A DNA stretch of 22,251 bases from Pigoraptor chileana (Eukaryota > Opisthokonta > Filasterea): assembly GCA_943704495.1 (NCBI GenBank), contig CALSCR010000762.1, forward strand, positions 1-22,251. Reading direction: 5' to 3'. Numbering within the stretch: position 1 is the stretch's first letter; each line of letters begins with the position of its first letter. The position numbers and the translations under genes were made by a program. Positions 14,163 through 22,251 of the stretch are shown piece by piece. The notes under the pieces are model-generated. The model was not told the origin of the DNA. It did not search any database and was given only the letters and a program-made list of their open reading frames with translations.

Positions 14163-17100
14163 ATGGAGTCCCAAGTAGAAGGAAACGCTTCTAAGCGGCG
14201 CCGAGTGGATGGCGGGGACTCTGTGCTTGCCGTCGGCGATGGCCGCATTGAAAGTGCACCCACTGGCGCCACGGCGGCTCAGACCGGCGGATCCACCACA
14301 ACCGCATCGTCCTCCGCATCAGCAACACTGACGTTGGCGCCGCCATCGGGCCTGCCCAACAATGCAGGCGATCGTCGCAAGGCAGCATGGTTCCCCGATC
14401 GCTGCCAACACTACTGTCGCAACAAACAGCGATACTGTCGCATGGAAAAGGTCCCCGGTGGCGAATTCTGTGGGGTGCACGTGCATGAGCACTCAAAGGA
14501 TGCAGAAACGACAAGGCGGCCGTGTCCCTACGATCCAAACCAGTTGGGTTGCGAGCCCTTGTGTGATGCATGCGTCTGCCAATTTAGCATGATGCATGGG
14601 AGTCGCAGGTCGCACACCATACATGTTGTACGTCTGGAAAGTTCTATCCTGGTCTTGCATGCATTGAGCTCGTGGCTTTTGATACCGCCTTATTTTATGC
14701 TACTGAAATACTGATGTGGCGTTGCGACGGCATGCTGACATGTCTACAATCCGCCCCCTCTTCCTCTTCTCCACAGCACCGTTACTTCAAACCCGAAAAA
14801 GTACGAACGACATTTGCGCACGTGCAACAGCCGTCCCATTGCCCGCGCATATGATGTACAGGGACTCAATTCCCACCGCCCAACGGACGCCGAGGGCGAG
14901 TACGACGACTACGCCGACCCGACGGCGCTTCGCTCGGCGTCAATGGACGAGCTGAACGCCCTGATTGCCCGCGTCGATGCAGTCTGGAAGTCGGACATTG
15001 GTAGCCTATTTCTGGAAGACAAGGGAAAAGTGCACCCTGTGTTCAAGGAAGAGTTGGAGGGAGCCACTGTGGGCAAGTGGGTGGAATGTGCTTGGTTGAG
15101 TGTGTGTGTGTGTGTGTGTGTGTGTTTGTTTCTTCATGCATGTCTAATGGAAGTGTTCTGCTTGTTGAGTATGACGTGCGTTTGTGATGTGCATTTGCGA
15201 GTGTGTGTGTGTGATGTTTGCAGCTGTAGCTGCAGAGCTTTTCAACCAAAACACACAGCCAAAACACGTGACCAACTTTGCACTCGGCGCGTCCAATCAC
15301 CCAGACACACGCGACGACATCTCTTGCAAGAGTCTTCTCTTGTGTCTCTGATGGACGACAACGGATTTGTGGGCAGAAACAAGTGCTTTGTCGAATTTGG
15401 ATGCGGAAAAGGTGTGTGGGTCGATGCAGTCTGTGATGCCAGAGAATGTTGTTGTGCGCGTGTGTTTCATGATTGCGTGCGTCTCAGTTTCATTGTTGGG
15501 TAGCGCCGCACGACTGTGTGTGTCTGTGTCTGTGTCTGTGTAAGTAAACCTTTTCACCGTTTTCTTGTGTTTCTATCTCAGCGCGCCTTACTCACGCGCT
15601 TTACCGCGCTGTCGGATCACTGCCGTCGGCCTATCTCCTTGTTGATCGAGGGCACAACAAGAACAAGGTGTGTGCGAGTACCGCAGAATGCGCGCGCGTG
15701 TGTGTGTGTTTGGGGGGGGTTGAGGGGCATCTCTCTTGTTAGAATTCGCTATGTATGTGGTATCATCAATCATTTCCTTGCGGTTACCCCAAATTGTAGC
15801 AATTTGCATTAGAGTACGCTTGACACTCATTCACCCATGTCGGGACACGCATTCACCAATTGCGCCCCTTCATCCGAGTCTATATGCATTGACGGTGCGT
15901 GTCTTCTGCAACCGGCACAGTGCGATCGGTTTCTGAAATACGACACGTCAATTGCCCTTGAGCGCGTAATGATCGACATTGAAAACCTTGATGTTTCCAA
16001 GACCGCAACGGGAATCAAGATGGAGGGAAGGGCGCAGGCGGAAGGTGTGTGCACGTATGTTTGGGTGCTGTGTGTATGCGTGTGCGTTTGTGTGTGTGTT
16101 TTTATTGGTCTGTATATATGTTCGTGTAGTGGCCGTGGCTGATATAAGAGGCAGTACATGGCCCTTTTCCTCCATTGTGTTCTCTGTGTTACTCTTGTGC
16201 GGTGTGGCTTGTCTCATATACCAACACTGATGCGGATGTGAATGTATCACGTTCACTCTGATTATGATTAGGCCATCCCTATGTCGTGGGATATAGCAAG
16301 CATTTGTGTGGCGCCGCGACCGATTTGACAATCTCCTGTCTGGACAACCTCGAAAAGGCAGAAGGGTGCGCATTCTTCATTCGGTTGTCAAATCAAACCC
16401 CAAATGTGGTGGTTTTTTCATTCTGTTGCGTGCACGACTCCAGCAATTATCGGCATTTGGCAATTCATATGCAACACATGCAACACAACAACACGACGCA
16501 TAACACGCATGCATATATATGAATGCATCCCCCCAAAATATTTACCGTCGCCTTGCACCCACCCACGCACGGCAGGCACACCGGGAGCGTCGAGGGAATG
16601 ATAATCGCCCTTTGCTGCCATCACCGGTGTGTCTGGTCAAACTACGTCGGTCGCAGTTACATGCGAGAACGGGGCTTCAGCTACCGCGATTTCGCTCTGA
16701 TTCGACTCCTCTCTTGCTGGGCAACAGACACGCCAAAGTCAGCACTCAGCACTGCGGATGCTGACGTTAACGGTGCTGCTGTTAACGGTGCCGCTGTTAG
16801 CGAAACTGCAGCTGCGGGTGCCTCCACTGCTGATAAGGATGGGCTGGCGTCACGTGGGGATGTCGCGGGGGATGATGAGGACGTAGCCGAGGACGCGGAA
16901 CACACGACAGGCGATACGTCGTTTGCTGCAAAGTGAGGACACCGAACCCATACGCCCCTGCAACACTCTCTCTGTTTCTCACTCGCAACACCCACGATCC
17001 ACACATACACACACACACACACACACATAAATACGCACACACACACATACATACATGCACATGCATGCGCGCACACACACACACACACAACGCATAGTCA

Positions 17101-17434
17101 ATCATCTCCCGTTCATGTGGCCTTGTCAATCTAACTTTACATTTACCGTGAACACGCATGCAAACTACACCCGTCCATTCTGCACCACTGAAGATTGGAC
17201 CTCGATGCCGCCGCCCGCGAAGCGCTTGGGCGCAAGTGCAAGATGCTCATCAACGAAGGCCGGGCGCGCTTCCTCAGGGACGCTGGGTTTGATGTCACTT
17301 TCCACGGATATGTCGCTCGGGACGTTTCGCCGGAGAATGTTGCGATGGTCGTTGTCAGAAAGCGGAGTGTTCCAACTGCTCCAGCTGTTACAACTGCGCC
17401 TGTTACTGCTTCAGTCACTCCTGCTCATGATTGA
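14163..17434 (+). CDS. TRM13: tRNA 2'-O-methyltransferase TRM13
   Basis: Eight exons: 14163-14542, 14777-15076, 15224-15411, 15582-15667, 15921-16044, 16272-16365, 16576-16932, 17194-17434; about 589 residues. A basic, low-complexity N-terminus precedes the TRM13 CCCH zinc finger (Cys81, Cys85, Cys92, Cys103, His106) and a CHHC finger of the U11-48K type (Cys121, His127, His139, Cys143); an intron splits the His127 codon. The methyltransferase domain shows RRHLLQESSL, CFVEFGCGKG (SAM loop), AYLLVDRGHNKNK, YSKHLCGAATDL and the hallmark IIALCCHHRC, then RKCKMLINEGRARFLRDAGF near the end. TRM13 methylates the ribose of residue 4 in the acceptor stem of tRNA Gly, His or Pro using SAM; CCHH Cys/His residues are unique to the family. 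Between the catalytic motif and the C-terminal helix lies a long Ala/Asp/Glu-rich insert (exon 7) typical of species-specific loops. Three in-frame acceptors compete at exon 3. All phases join. Confidence 0.94.
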
Positions 17435-18272
17435 AGCGTTGTGTGATTTTAGCAGTTGTGAGTCGCAGTAAAAACACAGACACAAAGGACTCCTGAGATC
17501 ACCTCATTAGCAAGGGACCCGTGACAGCAGACTCAACGCGTGAGAATTAAAAAAATACATTATTTTTACTCTGTTTGCAGAAGGCCGGGTTTGTGAGATG
17601 GTCGGATAGAACGGCGGCGACAGTAGGAGTGCGAATTGAGACGAGCAGCCATCTTGGGCAGATCTTTTTCACTTGAGAGTATGGTAGTGCACATCCGGGC
17701 CAAATGCATGATTTGGATCAGAAGCACACACTTGCAGAGCCCAAGTCCTTGTCAGTCTGTCTCAAAAAGTATTCGCCTTGGCGAGGATGTTAGAGCGATG
17801 GTCTTCGGCTCCTTGGTAACTAACTGTGAAGTTGACAGCAACTTCATTCAGTTTGACGTTCTGAGAGAACAAGTTCCATGCACGTCACAACACATGCACA
17901 AAGTGACGATGACCCATTCAGACACCTGAAATGATATGCAATTTGTTTATGGTATATGCCAAAATCAACCACAGCCAGTCTCAGAGTGGCCACTCCATGT
18001 AGCCGCATGGTCAAACACACAGGCTGACGGCTGGCGACGGTCACCACCGACGATGGTCAGAAATCGCGGAGACAGGGTATTCGAAGTGGACTGAATCGCG
18101 GCATACGGAAACCGGCGCATTGCATTTCCAGAACATTCCCCCAAGGGTCAAAGGGTTGATTGTGACAGAGAGTGCCGACAGCACTCACTCTGTGGACTCA
18201 CTCAATACGTTTGAATCGCAGCCTGACGAGTAGCAACAATAGTTACGCTCTGTCGTCTCGTCACGTGAGACC
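17435..18272. other. Convergent 3' interval, TRM13 / SCAPER
   Basis: 838 bases between the TRM13 stop and the SCAPER stop. Possible TRM13 polyadenylation signal at 17546-17551. The rest is unusually free of microsatellites. It contains a 51-codon minus-strand reading frame (18120-17965, starting MRRFPYAAIQ) and a 28-codon one (17652-17566, starting MAARLNSHSY), neither recognised. I see no RNA gene. Confidence 0.5.
17546..17551 (+). terminator. Possible TRM13 polyadenylation signal ATTAAA
   Basis: ATTAAA about 112 bases after the TRM13 stop, followed by an A-rich stretch. The position suits a short 3' UTR. Confidence 0.4.
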
Positions 18273-21200
18273 TCAGACGGGTGCAGAGAAAAAGGCGATG
18301 GCGTCGGAAAACAGCGTCGAGGGAAACCGGCGGTCGATGCGAAAAGCCGTCCGTACTGACATTTGTTTTGTTTGTTTGTTTGTTTTGTCAACCGAGAGTA
18401 TGCGTGAGTGTGCGCGTGAATGAGTGTGTACGTACGTGCGTGTTTTGAAAGGAGAGAGTTGGTGGCTATTGTTTGACGTGCGCATGCAGCCATAATTATG
18501 TTGGCGCTACTACTACAATTTTCTAACGAAACAAGCTCGATGAAAGCAGACATGCCGAAGACACCATGGAACAAGGGACGCACTTCGGTCATAATGAACA
18601 CACACACACACACACAGACACAACGAAGCAAACAATTGAAAGTCCCCCCTCCCCCCCCCCCACACACACACACCTCCACCGAGATCGCTCGCCGCATCGG
18701 GAAGCTCGCGGTCTGCCCACCGCTTGAGATGCGCCGCAAGCATTTGCACGTCCATTTCTTCCGCAAGGACGCGCCGATTCCGCTCGTTTGCATAGCAGCA
18801 CGCAATGAGGGTTGGGAAGGAGACCTCGATGAGACTGCAAGTGAGTGAGTGATTTGGGTTGTTTGTTTGTCATTATTTGCGTTACCGAAAATGCGTACAC
18901 ATTTTGATTTAGAACGCGTTGATATGCATATTGCAGACTATTTGACATACGAGGTCTTGGTAAATCAATTCTAATAATAGAAGCAGCATAATCAAAGAAA
19001 AAGATAGCCACTCACCGCGCATCGCTGAAATATTGAAAAGGAAGACTTGCGAGAAGCTGCAAGAGCGACTGCACGGAGCCCCTCTGCAGCCACTCCTGGG
19101 GGTCGATTGAGAGCAATTGGGATGAAAAAATAATGAGCACACAGCCAAGCTGCAACGCCGACACTCCACATCACATCACACACACACGCACACGCACAAA
19201 CGCACACAAGCACATACACACATCAACCTGCCTGATTCTCCTGCGACATGACGGCAAAGTAGCCGACAAGCAGAACGGCCTGATTCAGCACCGACCCAAC
19301 CTCCCCAACGACGACCTCACGTGATCGCGCATCGGCGGCGGGCACGGCAAGCGGCCCTTTTGCGACAATCGCACTCGCGTGGTACACAACGCTTGACAGC
19401 ACAAGACACAGCCCCAGCGCGCCATTTGCACCCTCCCGGCACGTCTTTTGAAACCGAAGAATGCCACACCCACGCGCAACGCGGCAGGCAATTTCAAGAG
19501 ATGCAGAGACAGTCGCCCGGGTTGCTCTATTCAAAAGCGATCCGGCGTTCCCGGAGAGCGATGTGAGCAGAGACGAGGCCGACGCCGACGCCGAAAGCTG
19601 TGCGGGAGGCGGGAGTATGGCAAACAGCAACGGAACAATGCCACAAAGATCATCCGAGAGAAGGGCGCCGAGGGCACCGTCGGGTTCCGGCGACGCCTTC
19701 GCGGCGGGGTGACCGACACCGGACGACGCGGCAGCAATCGACGACGACAGTTGTGCGGCGATGGTGGACTCGGCGTGCTCGGTTGCGGATGGATCGTCAG
19801 TGGCGGCAAGGAGGACCTCCAGCAGCGTGCAGACGAGCGGTGCGGGCTGTGTTGATGGATTCGCGTCAAAGGGGCGACTGACGAGGCAGAAAAATCGGCG
19901 CACAAGATCGAATACGCCGACCGATTGGGCGTACGCAATGAGATCACAGCGCATCTGCCGACGGAGAGACACGGATGGCCCACGCTCATCACCGGGTTCA
20001 GCAACCTTCTGCTGTTGTTGCTGTTGCTGTTGCTGTTGTTGTTGGGGTGGCGCAATCGACACGGGCGCCGCAAACAATCGCGCGACAAGAAGCGCAGTAT
20101 GCGTGGCGAGCTGAAGTGCGAGTGTCGAATCACCAACGGCGCCCTTCTGATGCTCCCCGTTACCCGCGTTACCCGGACCGGACGCATCCGGGGGAGCGGC
20201 CGAGTGAAGACAGGCGAGGGAGCGCACACACAGGTCAATCGCCGCAAGCGCAGCAACGCCGTTTTGAGAAGTCACGTGGGCAAGTTCCCGGGACGACCCG
20301 AGGACAGCGCTCATTGAAGTTACAGCAGCGATAAGTGTTCTGCGGAAGCAATTGTTGTGTGTGTGTGTGTGTGTGAGTGAGTGAGTGAGTGAGTGAGTGT
20401 GTGTGTGTGTGTGTGAGTGGTATGCTCGTAAAATACTTGGGAGACATTGCTTGACAGAAAAAAAGTATTCCTCTTAAATGAGCATGCGCCTCACAAAAAA
20501 AGAAAGAAAGAAATAAACAAACACAAGTGGAAGAGAATATTGAGTAAAAGAACACGAATAAAGCGGATGGCACGCAATCGGACAAATAAAATATCCTCCC
20601 CATCTTGCACGTCACTTACTTTGCCGGCATCGGGTGCGGTGGCTTGAGGCTCACTTCTGTCGCGGAGAGCACAGATGCCATCCCACGAAGCCACTCGAAC
20701 AGTCCCTGCGAGTCGCATGGATCCGTCTGTGTGCGCGCATGTGTGTGTGTGTGTGTGTTGTCCGTGCATGGATCAAGAAACAGTTTGAGAAAGATTCAAA
20801 GACCTTTGCAATAGCACACAAATCATCCATGCAATGAAAAGGCGGAATATAATAACTGCCATAACAATATCCGAACACAGAACAAAATACAAACGTACGC
20901 AAACAAACACACGACTCGCGCAAACTCACACATAATCGACACCAAAAAAAAAGAAGCAACACAAAAAAAACAAACCGAAAGAACAGACAGGAAAAACCCA
21001 CCTTTGCATCATAGGACCTCGCCAGTTCTGCAAAACAGCGTTCAATCGCATCCACTTTGTTCGCGGGCGAGGCGTCCTCACTCCCCTCCATCACAGCCCT
21101 CAGTTGCCGCCCAGCACGTGCAAGCTTGCTTTCGGACAATGCGTCTGATTCCGATTTGCCTTCCGACGGGCGCTCCGACGCATACGACGCGGCAAACTCG

Positions 21201-22007
21201 AGTCCGCGGGCAATCACCCTCTGTCGCACCTTTTTCGCGCGCTTTTTGCACGCAAGAACATCGGTTGACGCCATCGCAAGCGCAGTGCTATTCTTCCGCG
21301 AGACGTCCTTTGTGCTCGTCCGGGACACACCACCGGCGACAATTTGCGAAGAGGACTCAGATTTGTTCACGCCCACAACGGCGGCGGCGGCGGCAGATCC
21401 AGCAGCCCCGCTGCCACTTGCAGACCCTTTCTTTCCCTTTACAGAGGATTGCGTCGACGAGCCCTTGCTGTCGGCACTACGCTCTTGTGCGGACGCCGAC
21501 GCATCCGACGCAACCAACAACGCTACCGATGATCCTGCAGTCGCAGTCGCAGTCACAGTCGCAGTCGCAGTCGCAGTCGCATTGTGAGTCGCCGCCACGC
21601 TCCCCTTCTGAGCACTCGACGGACGCTCCCCAAAACCCATCGTCTGTGAGTTCGACGGAGTGAGTGAGGTGTGTGGGGACGAAGGAATGGCGGCATTGAT
21701 AGCTGCCGCATCCGCCGCCACGCTCAAACCGCCGGGCGTCGCAGGCAGTTCCACAATCCACTCGTCACCGTGTATGTCTATTGCAGCGTCATCGCCTGAC
21801 ACGTCACGACGAGGTGACGGCGCAGTGACGGCACTGCCACTCCCCCCGGATGCACCGTCGGTGGAGAGCATCTTTTCGTGCGCCGCCCTGTGACGCTTTC
21901 CCCTCACGTGATTGCCGAGGTGGAGTGACGACGAAATGTCTACATTGCAGAGGACGCAGCGCAGTCGCCGCTCAAAGGCGTTGATGGGCTCCTCCACAGA
22001 CGCATGC
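18273..22007 (-). CDS. SCAPER: SCAPER homologue, C-terminal part (5' end outside window)
   Basis: Minus-strand exons: about 22007-21002, 20726-20620, 20339-19232, 19095-19016, 18834-18674, 18355-18273. The first visible exon carries a C2H2 zinc finger, RCVLCNVDISSSLHLGNHVR plus GKRH (C-x2-C-x12-H-x5-H), as in SCAPER. It is followed by low-complexity Ser/Ala/Thr sequence and a basic, probably helical segment (KKRAKKVRQRVIARGLEFAA). The C-terminal domain matches SCAPER best: VLLVGYFAVMSQENQ, LASLPFQYFSDARL, IEVSFPTLIACCYANERN, and a final RRFPSTLFSDAIAFF. SCAPER is an ER/cytosolic protein that binds cyclin A and, in animals, ribosomes in translation-coupled tubulin mRNA decay. Oddities are a 12-Gln run, a coding hexamer repeat, and an intron after VMSQENQ that must start with GC to keep frame. 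The 5' boundary at 22007 is weak (AAAG acceptor). SCAPER_N and earlier exons should lie to the right. Confidence 0.88.
20009..20044 (-). repeat. Polyglutamine tract encoded in SCAPER
   Basis: Twelve consecutive CAG/CAA codons on the minus strand, between PVSIAPP and KVAEPGDERG. CAA interruptions are frequent, which usually slows expansion. Confidence 0.95.
21536..21581 (-). repeat. Coding hexanucleotide repeat (Ala-Thr dipeptides) in SCAPER
   Basis: Plus strand is an imperfect (GCAGTC)n run of about seven units; on the coding strand it gives alternating Ala and Thr with one Val. It lies in the low-complexity linker after the zinc finger. Confidence 0.9.
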
Positions 22008-22175
22008 CTTTGATTTTGTTGGGTTGTTTGTTTGTTGTTTTGTAGGGATATTTTGTTGGGTGCAAACAACGCGAGAGAGGGGAAAGATGCAGAATTCAAG
22101 TCAGCGTGGACTCCATAAGACGGAGATGTCGGATTCAAGTCGGGGTCTTACCCCATGGAATGCACACCACAATGG

Positions 22176-22251
<76 letters not shown>
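22008..22251. other. Probable SCAPER intron with degenerate A elements and (GA)n tract
   Basis: Read on the minus strand this precedes the zinc-finger exon. It contains a collapsed type A copy at about 22093-22119 (ATTCAAGTCAGCGTGGACTC, middle missing) and a second, diverged one at 22133-22165, both in plus orientation and so antisense to SCAPER, as elsewhere. The right edge is a (GA)n run. The frame stays open upstream to 22138, so the exon could be longer than drawn. Confidence 0.5.
22180..22251. repeat. (GA)n microsatellite at the right edge
   Basis: At least 72 bases of uninterrupted GA, continuing past the window. On the SCAPER sense strand it is a (CT)n pyrimidine run directly 3' of the A elements. 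Confidence 0.95.

Noticed and set aside
17566-17652. A 28-codon minus-strand frame (MAARLNSHSY) with a good start context, considered as a tiny ribosomal protein
   Set aside because: It matches no small ribosomal protein I know, and an isolated 28-codon frame is expected by chance.
19531-20256. A 241-codon frame overlapping SCAPER exon C in another phase of the same strand, and long plus-strand frames there
   Set aside because: They are shadows of a GC-rich exon; only the SCAPER frame shows family motifs and joins neighbouring exons in phase.

Overview
This window is nuclear DNA from an intron-rich eukaryote, most likely a single-celled protist. The evidence is six spliced protein genes with GT-AG introns (one apparent GC-AG), no operon structure, heavy CA/GT, GA/CT and TA microsatellites in introns and gene gaps, and homologues of plainly eukaryotic families (CIB, PLBD, copine, TRM13, SCAPER). 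I cannot name the lineage from sequence alone.

Layout, left to right. (1) 512-728 (+): last exon of a gene that enters from the left, with a WD40-like C-terminus; the DNA before it (1-511) looks like its last intron, full of short dispersed repeats. (2) 1841-4415 (-): complete six-exon CIB2-like, N-myristoylated EF-hand protein. (3) 5012-8057 (+): complete six-exon phospholipase B-like (lamina ancestor/PLBD) lysosomal hydrolase with signal peptide, 600 residues. (4) 8420-13571 (-): complete twelve-exon copine (two C2 domains plus copine/vWA domain), 556 residues. (5) 14163-17434 (+): complete eight-exon TRM13 tRNA 2'-O-methyltransferase, about 589 residues. (6) 18273-about 22007 (-): C-terminal part of a SCAPER homologue, six exons visible, N-terminal exons beyond the right edge. 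I built every splice model by hand; all exon phases join without a frame break and the joined proteins run through the family motifs, which is the main support.

The genes alternate strand strictly (+ - + - + -), giving two divergent promoter intervals (4416-5011 and 13572-14162) and three convergent 3' intervals. Nothing suggests a shared pathway, although CIB and copine are both calcium-responsive membrane-associated proteins. No tRNA, rRNA, CRISPR array, viral element or recognisable protein-coding transposon was seen.

The most interesting non-genic signal is a family of two related ~42-45 bp dispersed elements (types A and B), flanked by GA/CT runs. They lie almost only in introns, and every intronic copy has the same orientation relative to the host transcript. 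Others are a perfect 12-bp palindromic CLEAR/E-box upstream of the lysosomal PLBD gene, a likely GC-AG intron, a triple in-frame acceptor in TRM13, a CIB stop codon that overlaps a consensus splice donor, and two intronic minisatellites.
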